Positions 52,496-61,028 of a stretch of 64,000 nucleotides of DNA are shown piece by piece. The notes beneath the pieces were generated by a model. The model did not search any database and was not told where the DNA came from. It saw only the letters and a program-made list of their open reading frames with translations. The stretch is from Georhizobium profundi. Its GTDB lineage: Bacteria > Pseudomonadota > Alphaproteobacteria > Rhizobiales > Rhizobiaceae. The stretch is taken from assembly GCF_003952725.1 (NCBI RefSeq), contig NZ_CP032509.1, positions 310,001 to 374,000 of the forward strand. Reading direction: 5' to 3'. The position numbers and the translations under genes were made by a program. Positions within the stretch are counted from its first letter, which is position 1. The number at the start of each line of letters is the position of its first letter.

Positions 52496-52574
52496 GATCA
52501 GCACCACTGGACAGTTGCGCTTAAGGGCACCCGCGCACTATCTGAACGACAAAGCAAAGCAGGGACAACCGAGA

Positions 52575-53519
52575 ATGGCGAAGTCATTGAAAGTGGCGGT
52601 CCAGATGGACCATGTGCAGTCGATCAACATCGAAGGCGACTCCACCTTCGCCATGTGCCTGGAAGCGCAGGCGCGGGGCCACGAGCTCTATCATTACACG
52701 CCCGACCTCTTGACGCTGCGCGACGGGAAGGTGTTTGCCCGCATCGAACCGATGACGGTGAAGGACGAGAAGGGCGCGCATTACACGCTGGGCGATCCGG
52801 TGCGCACCGATCTTTCCACCATGGACGTGGTGCTCTTGCGCCAGGACCCGCCTTTCGACATGGCCTATATCACCTCGACGCACCTCCTGGAGCGCATCCA
52901 TCCGCAGACGCTCGTCGTCAACGATCCGGCCTGGGTGCGCAATTCGCCCGAGAAGATTTTCGTAACTGAGTTTCCGGACCTGATGCCGGAAACGCTGATC
53001 ACCCGTGACTGGGCCGAGATCCGCGCGTTTCGCGAGGAAATGGGCGACATCATCCTGAAGCCACTTTACGGCAATGGCGGCGCCGGCGTGTTCCACCTGG
53101 CGGAAGGCGATCGCAACCTCTCGTCGCTCTTGGAAATGTTCAACCAGATGTTCCGCGAGCCGATCATCGCGCAGCGCTACCTGCCGAAGGTGCGCGAAGG
53201 CGACAAGCGCATCATCCTCATCGACGGCGAACCGGTCGGCGCCATCAACCGCGTGCCGGCCGAGCACGACAGCCGCTCCAACATGCATGTGGGCGGCAAG
53301 GCGGTGAAGACGGAGCTGACCGATCGCGAACGCGAAATCTGCGCACGCATCGGGCCAGCCTTGCGCGAACGCGGCTTCATTCTCGTCGGCATCGACGTGA
53401 TCGGCGACGTCATGACCGAGATCAACGTCACCTCGCCGACCGGCATCCGCGAAGTGCGCAAGTTTGGCGGTGCCGACATTGCTGCTCTGATGTGGGATGC
53501 GATCGAAAAGCGCCGCTGA
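52575..53519 (+). CDS. gshB: Glutathione synthetase
   Basis: 314 residues, prokaryotic type, ATP-grasp. It ligates glycine to gamma-glutamylcysteine. [20 protein letters not shown] is the typical start, [21 protein letters not shown] the substrate part, and [17 protein letters not shown] the ATP grasp. [22 protein letters not shown] carries the metal-binding Glu/Asn. The ATG at 52575 (MAKSLKVAV) fits the family; earlier in-frame codons would add about 20 residues with no function seen. Confidence 0.96.
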   Translation: MAKSLKVAVQMDHVQSINIEGDSTFAMCLEAQARGHELYHYTPDLLTLRDGKVFARIEPMTVKDEKGAHYTLGDPVRTDLSTMDVVLLRQDPPFDMAYITSTHLLERIHPQTLVVNDPAWVRNSPEKIFVTEFPDLMPETLITRDWAEIRAFREEMGDIILKPLYGNGGAGVFHLAEGDRNLSSLLEMFNQMFREPIIAQRYLPKVREGDKRIILIDGEPVGAINRVPAEHDSRSNMHVGGKAVKTELTDREREICARIGPALRERGFILVGIDVIGDVMTEINVTSPTGIREVRKFGGADIAALMWDAIEKRR

Positions 53520-53595
53520 CCACCACCGTTTGTTCCGCCACTGCAACCGCGCAGACCAGCTGTGACGTGCGATGAGTTGCAATCGCTCCGAAAAC

Positions 53596-53610
53596 GTTCT
53601 TGTTTTATTC
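53596..53610. promoter_or_regulatory. Possible LexA (SOS) box upstream of comM
   Basis: GTTC-N7-ATTC differs by one base from the direct-repeat LexA box of Alphaproteobacteria (GTTC-N7-GTTC). It stands 99 bases before the comM-like gene. A single near-match of this kind can occur by chance. Confidence 0.3.
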
Positions 53611-53708
53611 TTTCTGCTATGTCAAGTTGCATGGCCGGCGAATAAAACATGAAGTTGTTGGAGCCGATGCGATAGACCCTATCGGATCGTTTGGAGAGGC
53701 GGTGCAGG

Positions 53709-55241
53709 ATGGTCAGTCGCGTCAGGACGGTGTCGTTCCAAGGTATCGAGGCGGTTCCCGTCGACGTGCAGGCGATGCTGGCGCCGGGCAAGATCGGCAT
53801 GCATATCGTCGGGCTGCCCGACAAGGCGGTTGCGGAAAGCCGCGAACGCGTCCAGGCGGCGCTGCATGCCTCGGGTCTTGCGCTGCCCGCCAAGAAGATC
53901 ACGCTGAATCTCGCACCTGCGGACCTGCCGAAAGAGGGAAGTCATTTCGATCTGCCCATCGCGCTGGCGCTGATGGCGGCGCTGGGTGCCATCCCTGCCG
54001 ATGCACTGGATGACTACGTCGTTCTTGGCGAGCTGTCACTCGACGGCACGATTGCGCCCGTCGCGGGTGTGCTGCCGGCGGCGATCGGCGCGAACGCGCT
54101 CGGCAAGGGCCTGATCTGCCCGGCCGAAAGCGGCCCGGAAGCGGCCTGGGCGGGCGCCGACATCGACATTCTTGCGCCGCGCAGCCTGATCGCGCTCGCC
54201 AATCATTTTCGCGGCAGCCAGGTGCTGTCGCGGCCGGAACCCGCATTGCATCAACCGGCAATTGGGTTGCCGGATCTTTCCGATATCAAGGGCCAGGAAA
54301 CGGCAAAACGCGCGCTGGAAGTGGCCGCTGCGGGCGGGCACAACCTCTTGATGGTCGGGCCTCCCGGGTCCGGCAAGTCGATGCTTGCGGAACGTCTGCC
54401 CTCGATCCTGCCGCCGCTGCCGCCGGCAGAACTGCTGGAAGTGTCCATGGTGCATTCGATTGCCGGGAAGCTCGCCGGCGGCAAGCTTTCGGATCGTCGG
54501 CCGTTTCGCGCACCGCATCACTCAGCCTCCATGGCGGCGATGGTCGGAGGCGGGTTCAAGGCGCGGCCGGGCGAGATGTCGCTTGCCCATCATGGCGTGC
54601 TGTTTCTCGACGAGTTTCCGGAATTCACGCCGCAGGTCCTCGACAGCCTGCGCCAGCCGCTGGAGACGGGCCAGTGCGTGATCGCGCGGGCGAACCACCG
54701 GATCAGCTATCCGGCCCGCATTCAGCTCGTGGCGGCGATGAACCCCTGCCGCTGCGGGATGGCCGGAGAACCTGGCCACGTTTGCGCGCGCGGTCCGCGT
54801 TGCGCGGGCGACTATCAGGCACGCATTTCCGGCCCGCTGATGGACAGGATCGATATCCGCATCGACGTGCCCGCCGTATCAGCCGCCGATCTCATCCGCC
54901 CGACCGTCGCGGAGACGAGCGCGACCGTTGCGGAGCGGGTGGCACGGGCGCGTGACCTGCAGCGCCATCGCTACGGCGAACTTGGCGTTACCGGCGTGAC
55001 TGCCAACGCACAGTGCCCGACTGCACTGGTGGAAACCGTTGCGGCGATCGACAGCGCGGGGCGCGCGCTTCTGTCGGAGGCGGCCGAGCGCATGGCCTTT
55101 TCGGCCCGCGCCTATCACCGCATCCTCAAGGTCGCGCGCACGCTGGCCGATCTCGATGGCAAGCCGGCAGTCGGCCGCATTCACCTGGCCGAGGCAATTT
55201 CCTACCGGGTGATGGCGGAGCGGACGAGCATGGCTGCTTGA
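53709..55241 (+). CDS. comM: ComM/YifB family Mg-chelatase-like AAA+ ATPase
   Basis: 510 residues, the standard size. N-terminal Lon-like domain (FQGIEAVPVDVQAML, VGLPDKAVAESRERV), then AAA+ core with Walker A GPPGSGKSM, Walker B LFLDEFPEF and the zinc-like cysteine stretch MNPCRCG and CARGPRCAG, ending with the Mg_chelatase_C helix bundle. In naturally competent bacteria ComM is a helicase promoting branch migration during recombination; the function in rhizobia is little studied. ATG 53709 (MVSRVRTVSF) fits the family start. Confidence 0.95.
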   Translation: MVSRVRTVSFQGIEAVPVDVQAMLAPGKIGMHIVGLPDKAVAESRERVQAALHASGLALPAKKITLNLAPADLPKEGSHFDLPIALALMAALGAIPADALDDYVVLGELSLDGTIAPVAGVLPAAIGANALGKGLICPAESGPEAAWAGADIDILAPRSLIALANHFRGSQVLSRPEPALHQPAIGLPDLSDIKGQETAKRALEVAAAGGHNLLMVGPPGSGKSMLAERLPSILPPLPPAELLEVSMVHSIAGKLAGGKLSDRRPFRAPHHSASMAAMVGGGFKARPGEMSLAHHGVLFLDEFPEFTPQVLDSLRQPLETGQCVIARANHRISYPARIQLVAAMNPCRCGMAGEPGHVCARGPRCAGDYQARISGPLMDRIDIRIDVPAVSAADLIRPTVAETSATVAERVARARDLQRHRYGELGVTGVTANAQCPTALVETVAAIDSAGRALLSEAAERMAFSARAYHRILKVARTLADLDGKPAVGRIHLAEAISYRVMAERTSMAA

Positions 55242-55557
55242 GCTTCTGACGGGCGATCGGACGTTAATCTGAAGCTCGGTGCACGACCAGGCGGCCGATT
55301 TCCAAATGGCATGCCAGCAGCCAATGGCTGGAGCAGAACGCCGGCGAGGGAGGGGCAAGAGTTGCGCTCGACACTGTCGAAGCCTGCACTGCGCGGGGTC
55401 GAAGGTTCCGTTGCGCTGGGAGCAGCGACCGGGTCGTTGCCGATGGCAATCAGAAGGGAAGATCGTTGAGGATCGACTTGCGCTGCTGCGGCGTTAGGGC
55501 TTGGTTGGGATCATCCGCCCAAACTTGCCGCACACTCTTAATTCGGAGCGTCCCATC
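55242..55557. other. Intergenic region with a coding-like antisense remnant
   Basis: A 316-base gap between comM and the nucleosidase gene. On the minus strand, one frame ending at a TGA at 55455–55457 reads like a real C-terminus (VWADDPNQALTPQQ, then RKSILNDLPF). It has no good start codon; the possible GTG near 55530 would give only about 27 residues. It may be the end of a decayed gene. No terminator was noticed. Confidence 0.35.
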
Positions 55558-56493
55558 GTGAAGTCTGTCCTGCGCACTGCCCTGATCCTGACATCTCCGC
55601 TCATGGCACTTGCTGCGTTGCCATCGACCGCCGCTCTCGCGCAGGACCCCCAGACCCTCGACGAAGCGCCGCGCACGGCCGTCGTCTCAGCCTTCGAGCC
55701 GGAGTGGCTGGCGCTGCAGGAGGCGCTGATCGAGCGCGAAGAGCATGAGATCGCAGGCGTCGAGTTCGTCACGGGGCGCATCGAAGGGCGCCGCGTCGTT
55801 CTGTTTCTGAGCGGCGTCAGCATGGTCAATGCGGCGATGACGGCGCAGATCGCGATCGATCATTTCAACCTGAGGGAGATCGTCTTTTCCGGCATCGCAG
55901 GCGGTGTCGATCCGCAGCAATCGATCGGCGACGTCGTCGTGCCGGAACGCTGGGCGCAATATCTGGAAGCGGTGTTCGCGCGCGAAACCGATGAGGGCTT
56001 CACACCGCCAAGCTTCATCGAGACGCCGTTTCCCAATTACGGGATGATCTTTCCACGCGAGGTGGATGTCGCGCGCGCGGGTGGCGAGATGGAAGAGCAC
56101 TTCTGGTTTCAGGTCGATGGCGCGCTGTTCGAAACCGCGCGTCAGCTCACAAACGCCGTCACGCTGCAACTGTGCACCAGCGACGACACCTGCCTCAGCG
56201 AGCAGCCGACCATTCGCGTGGGCGGCAGCGGCGTCTCGGGCCAGGCATTTGTCGATAACGGCGCCTTCCGCGACTATGTGTTCGAGACCTTCGGCGCCAA
56301 TGTGCTCGACATGGAGAGTGCGGCCGTCGCGCATGTGGCCTACGCCAACGACGTTCCCTTCATCGCGTTTCGATCGGTATCGGACCTCGCCGGTGGCGGT
56401 CCGAGCGAGAACGAGATGGCGACCTTCATGCAGATCGCGTCCGACAATTCGGCCCGCGTGGTGCGGGCCTTCCTCGCCGCCCTGCCCGAGTGA
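55558..56493 (+). CDS. Exported phosphorylase/nucleosidase superfamily protein (MTA/SAH nucleosidase-like)
   Basis: 311 residues with a GTG start at 55558; GGAG lies 9 bases upstream. A clear signal peptide (LILTSPLMALAALPSTAALA, cleavage near AQD) is followed by a PNP_UDP_1 domain: VVSAFEPEW, VLFLSGVSMVNAAMTAQIAID, EIVFSGIAGGVD, and NVLDMESAAVAHVAY, where Glu of DMES is the ribose-binding residue. Cytoplasmic MTA/SAH nucleosidases have the same core but no signal and are about 230 residues. An insert with two Cys (CTSDDTC) may form a disulfide, which suits a periplasmic location. Role unknown; nucleoside scavenging is possible. Confidence 0.85.
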   Translation: MKSVLRTALILTSPLMALAALPSTAALAQDPQTLDEAPRTAVVSAFEPEWLALQEALIEREEHEIAGVEFVTGRIEGRRVVLFLSGVSMVNAAMTAQIAIDHFNLREIVFSGIAGGVDPQQSIGDVVVPERWAQYLEAVFARETDEGFTPPSFIETPFPNYGMIFPREVDVARAGGEMEEHFWFQVDGALFETARQLTNAVTLQLCTSDDTCLSEQPTIRVGGSGVSGQAFVDNGAFRDYVFETFGANVLDMESAAVAHVAYANDVPFIAFRSVSDLAGGGPSENEMATFMQIASDNSARVVRAFLAALPE

Positions 56494-56518
56494 CGAGGCG
56501 TTTTCAGCCGGTTCAAAC

Positions 56519-57361
56519 CTACCGACGCAGCGTCGACGGATCGATGGCCTTTTCGCCAGCGTATCTGGCGATGATCCCCGCGATGTCGGCGTCGCGCATG
56601 GCCTGGCGCAGGGCCTCGAAAGACGGCAGCACGAAATAGGCCCGCTGGAAGCTGTCGATCTCGTAGCCCGTGCGCATGATGGTTTCGATGTCCATCGGAA
56701 CGTGGTTCGCGTCCGGGCTCTCGAGCGCGAAGCGCAACTCGGTTGCCGAGGACATCAACCCGGCTCCGAAGGCCTTCAGCGGCCCGCCCTCTTCCTGGAT
56801 CAGGCCGTATTCCGCCGTGTACCAATAGAGCCGCGTGATCATCTCGTCGCCGCCGGCAGCCATCAGTGACAGCGCCGTTTCACCATACATCTGCATGAAA
56901 TCGGCAAATTCCGGCTGCATCAAGATCGGCACATGGCCGAAAAAGTCGTGAAACATGTCGGGCTCGACGATGTAGTCCAATTCGTCGCGGCTGCGGAGCC
57001 AGTCCGTGACGGGAAACCGGCGCTCGGACAGATGCCTGAAGAAGGGCTCAGCCGGGATGAGCCCCGGCACCGCGACCAGCGTCCACCCGGTGGCAGCGGA
57101 TAGCCTGCGGCTGACTTCGGCGAAGTCCGGGATGTCGTCAAGGATCACGAGCGCTTCGAGGCCTGCGAGATAGGAGTGGTGGGCAAGCTCCTGCGTCAAG
57201 GCGCGCTGCCGATCGGCGAGCGTCTTCCACACGGCGCGGTCTTCGTCATCATAGGCGTCGACGTCCTGGGTAACGGTGAAATCGTCTCGGCAACGGGCAT
57301 AGTCGCCGCGCATGCCGGCTGCGGCGCATTCGGCAGCGTAGGTTTCGACATTGATCGACAT
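56519..57361 (-). CDS. phhA: Phenylalanine 4-monooxygenase
   Basis: 280 residues, tetrahydrobiopterin-dependent aromatic amino acid hydroxylase. It makes tyrosine from phenylalanine. The iron ligands are His, His in MFHDFFGHVPIL and Glu in YWYTAEYGL. PFFRHLSERRFPVTDWLR and EPDMFHDF are conserved in bacterial PhhA. It is divergent from the Lrp/AsnC regulator gene with 90 bases between; phenylalanine or tyrosine regulation is likely. The usual pterin recycling gene phhB is not adjacent. Confidence 0.95.
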   Translation of the reverse strand: MSINVETYAAECAAAGMRGDYARCRDDFTVTQDVDAYDDEDRAVWKTLADRQRALTQELAHHSYLAGLEALVILDDIPDFAEVSRRLSAATGWTLVAVPGLIPAEPFFRHLSERRFPVTDWLRSRDELDYIVEPDMFHDFFGHVPILMQPEFADFMQMYGETALSLMAAGGDEMITRLYWYTAEYGLIQEEGGPLKAFGAGLMSSATELRFALESPDANHVPMDIETIMRTGYEIDSFQRAYFVLPSFEALRQAMRDADIAGIIARYAGEKAIDPSTLRR

Positions 57362-57451
57362 GATGGCGCTCCTCCAAGCTTACACCTTGTCATTCTAGCG
57401 CCGCTGCTGGAGTGTTTTCCGGCTGACTGGACCAACGAAGGAGGAGGTTGA

Positions 57452-57961
57452 GTGAAAGAGCCCAAAAAATCACCGAAAGCGGGGGAGATCCACCTCGACC
57501 GGTTCGAGGTCAGAATGCTTGATCACCTTCAGAGGTCCGGCCGCATGCCGACCACCGAGCTAGCGGCCGCGGTCGGGCTTTCCGCCACGCCCTGCGCACG
57601 CAGGCTGGAGGCCATGATGGAAAGCGGGGTGATCGAGGGCTTTGGCGCCCGGCTCGATCGCCGCAAGATCGGGCTTTCGGTGGAAGTGTTCGTGCTGGTT
57701 CGGCTTATCAGCCACAGTGATCAGTCACCGGACAGGTTCGTCACCAAGGTCGAGGCGATGGAGCCGGTGATTGCCTGCTGGGCGCTGACGGGGGACCATG
57801 ACTTCATGCTGCAAGCGGTACTGCCGGACGTGGAAGCGCTCAATCGCTTCATTGCCGAGGACCTGATGCGCATCGAGGGGGTGCGGGACGTGCGCACCAA
57901 CCTTGTGCTGCGCAACATCAAGGGGCCGGGGCCGCTGCCGCTTTCCCACCTCGCCGAATGA
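57452..57961 (+). CDS. Lrp/AsnC-family transcriptional regulator
   Basis: 169 residues. N-terminal winged helix (LDRFEVRMLDHLQRSGRMPT, then AAAVGLSATPCARRLEAMM) and a C-terminal RAM/ligand-binding domain (VEVFVLVRLISH, ALTGDHDFMLQAVLPD). The GTG start at 57452 has GGAGG just upstream. Divergent from phhA, so it probably senses an aromatic amino acid and regulates that gene, as in several Proteobacteria. Confidence 0.93.
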   Translation: MKEPKKSPKAGEIHLDRFEVRMLDHLQRSGRMPTTELAAAVGLSATPCARRLEAMMESGVIEGFGARLDRRKIGLSVEVFVLVRLISHSDQSPDRFVTKVEAMEPVIACWALTGDHDFMLQAVLPDVEALNRFIAEDLMRIEGVRDVRTNLVLRNIKGPGPLPLSHLAE

Positions 57962-58002
57962 TCCCCCGGCGAGGTGGGACGTCTATTGGCCGACGTGCCG
58001 AG

Positions 58003-59010
58003 TCAGTCGTATTTAAGCTCCGTCGCCTTCCCCCGGAAGATACGGTAGGCGAGGATCGTGTAGCCGCCGATGGTCGGTAGCACGATGGCCGTGCCGACGA
58101 GGATGATCATCAGGCTTTCCGGAGCGCTTGCCGCTTCGTAGATCGTCAGCTGATCCGGCACGATATAGGGGTAGAACGAGTAGGCGAGCCCGGCGAAGCC
58201 GAGCGTGAAGATCGTCGCCATCGCCAAGAAGGGCACCAGCGCATAGGAATCATCCGGCCGCGGCAGCTTTGCTGTCAGGAACCAGAGGCCGGCGAAGACG
58301 GCGCCCGTCAGAAGCGGAAGCGGTGCCAGGAGATAGATTTCCGGCGTCGTGAACCATTTGTCGAAGATGCGGGCCGAGGCGAATGGCGTCGCGATGGAGA
58401 TCATCGCCATGCCGGCCGCCGTCAGGAGCAGGCACATGCGCATCCAGATGACGGCCTTTTCCTGCAGCTGGCCTTCCGTCTTGTAGATCAGCCAGGCTGC
58501 GCCGACAGCGCCGTAAGAGGCCGCGAGGCACAGGCCGACAAGCGCTGCAAAGCCCGCCGATGCCCAGCTGAGATCAAGCCCCAGCACGTAGATGCCGAGC
58601 ATGTAGCCCTGAGACAGCGACGACATGACGGAGCCGATGAAGAACAGGAGGTTCCACATCCACTTCGACTGCGCGCTGACCTTGGAGCGGAAGTCGAAGG
58701 CAATGCCGCGCAGGACAAGACCGACGAGCAGCACGAAAACCGGCAGGTAGAGCGCCGTCAGGATGATGCCGTGCGCGATCGGAAAAGCCACCAGCAGAAG
58801 GCCGATCGACAGGACGAGCCAGGTTTCGTTCGCATCCCAGAACGGGCCGATCGAGGCGATCATCGTGTCCTTCTCGTCGTCGGTGCCGAAGACCGAGAGG
58901 ATGCCGATGCCGAGATCGAACCCGTCCAGGATGACGTAGACGAGGATCGAAATTCCCATCAGGCCCGCGAAGATCAGGGGCAGGATGACGTCAGGTTCGT
59001 AGCCAAACAT
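58003..59010 (-). CDS. cydB: Cytochrome bd-type quinol oxidase subunit II (CioB type)
   Basis: 335 residues with eight or nine membrane helices. VILDGFDLGIGIL is the conserved start, GPFWDANETWLVL the haem-proximal loop, and FPYIV-like region SFYPYIVPDQLTIYEAAS the end. Subunit II partners CydA in the bd oxidase, which reduces oxygen to water with electrons from ubiquinol. ATG 59010 (MFGYEPDVILP) fits; longer frames upstream are not supported. Starts 11 bases after the cydA stop. Confidence 0.93.
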   Translation of the reverse strand: MFGYEPDVILPLIFAGLMGISILVYVILDGFDLGIGILSVFGTDDEKDTMIASIGPFWDANETWLVLSIGLLLVAFPIAHGIILTALYLPVFVLLVGLVLRGIAFDFRSKVSAQSKWMWNLLFFIGSVMSSLSQGYMLGIYVLGLDLSWASAGFAALVGLCLAASYGAVGAAWLIYKTEGQLQEKAVIWMRMCLLLTAAGMAMISIATPFASARIFDKWFTTPEIYLLAPLPLLTGAVFAGLWFLTAKLPRPDDSYALVPFLAMATIFTLGFAGLAYSFYPYIVPDQLTIYEAASAPESLMIILVGTAIVLPTIGGYTILAYRIFRGKATELKYD

Positions 59011-59021
59011 CCAGTCCGCTC

Positions 59022-60416
59022 CTATTCCGCCGGCTGCAGGGCTTCGCCTGTCGCCTTGCCCATGGAGACGCTGTCGCCGCGCGGATCCGGGTCTTTTTCG
59101 ATGTTGCCGTAATGGGCGCGGATCGCGAGCTTGTAGAGCACGGTCAGGTAGACGACGATCAGCACCGCATAGAGCGCGAGATAGGTTGCAAAAGTGAGGG
59201 CCACATGGGCGCCCGGCACGGGGGCGACGGCTTCGGCGGTCGTGACCACGCCCGAGACCAGCCAGGGCTGACGGCCGATCTCGGTCGTGTACCAACCGGC
59301 AAGCGTTGCAATCCAGCCCGAGAAGGCCATACCGGCGAGCACGAAAGCCATCGGCTTGTTGATGTCGTCGCGACGCCACAGCATCCAGGCCGCCGCCCAG
59401 GAAACGACCAGCATCAGCATGCCGACGCCAACCATGACGCGGAACGAGATGAAGAGCGGCAGCACAGGCGGGTGCTCCGCCGTACCATCTTCGGCGACGA
59501 AGTCGTTGAGGCCCGGCACGACGCCATCGGCATGGTGCTTGAGGATGAGCGACGCGCCGCTCGGGATGCCGATCTCGAAGTGGTTTTCACGCGCCTCCTC
59601 GTCCGGCAGAGCGAAGAGAACAAGCGGCACATTGCCCCGCGTTTCCCAGTTCGCTTCCATGGCCGCGACTTTCTGCGGCTGATGTTCCAGCGTGTTCAAG
59701 CCGTGCATGTCGCCGGCGAAGATCTGCACCGGGATCAGGATCGCGCCAAGGTAAACGCCGGTGCGCAGCGCCTTATACATGGGCTCGGAGCGATCGCCGT
59801 AGATCCAGCGCAGCGCCGAAAGGCCGGCCATGAGGAAGGCGACGGTCAGGCCCGAGGCGAGCAGCATGTGCACGAAACGGTACGGCATGGACGGATTGAA
59901 GATGATGGCGAACCAGTCGGTGGCATGCGCCACGCCGTCGCGCATCTCAAAGCCCTGCGGCGTGTGCATCCACGAGTTCAGCGCGATGATCCAGAAGGCC
60001 GACATGGTGGTGCCGAAGGCCACGAGGAAAGTCGCCAGCGTATGGATACGGCTCGACACGCGAGAAAAACCGAAGAGCATGATGCCGAGGAATACGGCCT
60101 CAAGGAAAAACGCCGTCAGCACTTCATAAGCGAGCAGCGGACCGGCGACATTGCCGACGGTTTCCATGAAACCGGGCCAGTTCGTGCCGAACTGGAAGCT
60201 CATCGTAATGCCGGACACGACGCCAAGCGCGAAGGACAGTGCGAAGACCTTCACCCAGAAGAAATAGGCTTTCATCCAGGCGTCATCGCCGGTCCGCTCA
60301 TAGCGCCACTTGAAGAACAACAGCACCCAGCCAAGCGCGATCGTGATGGTGGGAAAGAGGATATGGAAGGAGATGTTCGCAGCAAATTGCATGCGCGACA
60401 GGATTAATGCGTCCAT
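59022..60416 (-). CDS. cydA: Cytochrome bd-type quinol oxidase subunit I (CioA type, short Q-loop)
   Basis: 464 residues, shorter than the E. coli CydA (about 520) because the Q-loop is short, as in cyanide-insensitive oxidases. Haem ligand His18 (NISFHILFP), Glu pair in AYEVLTAFFLEAVFLG, quinol-site GDMHGLNTLEHQPQKVAAMEA and GWYTTEIGRQPW are all present. Such oxidases work at low oxygen or in the presence of respiratory inhibitors. First gene of a cydAB pair. The small CydX subunit was not seen downstream. Confidence 0.95.
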   Translation of the reverse strand: MDALILSRMQFAANISFHILFPTITIALGWVLLFFKWRYERTGDDAWMKAYFFWVKVFALSFALGVVSGITMSFQFGTNWPGFMETVGNVAGPLLAYEVLTAFFLEAVFLGIMLFGFSRVSSRIHTLATFLVAFGTTMSAFWIIALNSWMHTPQGFEMRDGVAHATDWFAIIFNPSMPYRFVHMLLASGLTVAFLMAGLSALRWIYGDRSEPMYKALRTGVYLGAILIPVQIFAGDMHGLNTLEHQPQKVAAMEANWETRGNVPLVLFALPDEEARENHFEIGIPSGASLILKHHADGVVPGLNDFVAEDGTAEHPPVLPLFISFRVMVGVGMLMLVVSWAAAWMLWRRDDINKPMAFVLAGMAFSGWIATLAGWYTTEIGRQPWLVSGVVTTAEAVAPVPGAHVALTFATYLALYAVLIVVYLTVLYKLAIRAHYGNIEKDPDPRGDSVSMGKATGEALQPAE

Positions 60417-60625
60417 TGTCTTCTCTCGTTTTTTCTTTCTCTCCTCACCGCAGCCTGAAAATTAAGCGATGGGGCCGAGGGCGCCAGTGTCGATACTGTC
60501 GCACGGCGAGAATGTCGCACAGCTGCCTAACGTTTCCTATCGATCTCCGTGGGTGCCGACATGCTTTCTGGCAACCCGGCTTCGGGTTATGCTCATCGTC
60601 CTGCGATGCATAGTGGAGGACGACG

Positions 60626-60895
60626 ATGGCGATCTATCTCATCGGCTACGAGGGACGCACCGAACGGCCCTATGATCAGTTGCAGGAGGCGATAGATCGC
60701 GAAGGCGGCGTGAAACTGATCGATGGGCTCTGGGCGCTCGATGTGGAGAAGGATGCGACCGAACTGCGCGACTGGGTCCACACCTTCATGGACGACGTAG
60801 ATGCCATCTTCATCGCGCAGATGCGCGCCGGCAGCCATTGGGCCAGCCGTCACCTCAAATCGAGCGCCAATGACTGGCTGAAATCCCGCCTCTAG
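60626..60895 (+). CDS. Small SinR/Cas2-like protein
   Basis: 89 residues: MAIYLIGYEGRTERPYDQL, then a helix, ALDVEKDATELRDWVHTFM and DDVDAIFIAQMRAGSHWAS. The beta-alpha-beta order, the start AIYLIGYE and the IFIAQM strand recall small ferredoxin-fold proteins annotated as SinR family or Cas2-like (VapD-related). No cas gene or CRISPR array is near. GGAGG is 6 bases before the ATG. Function unknown; a nuclease activity is possible but not shown by sequence. The 209 bases upstream (60417–60625) contain no gene. Confidence 0.65.
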   Translation: MAIYLIGYEGRTERPYDQLQEAIDREGGVKLIDGLWALDVEKDATELRDWVHTFMDDVDAIFIAQMRAGSHWASRHLKSSANDWLKSRL

Positions 60896-61028
60896 CAACT
60901 TTCCGCGGCCCTCGTCTCTCCACTCACAAGACTTGCAGATGCATCCTTGGCGGTGCAGATGATGGCGACATTCGGAACACTTCCATGATCGGATCCGGCG
61001 TGCCGGCCGACAATCGACGGCAGACGCA

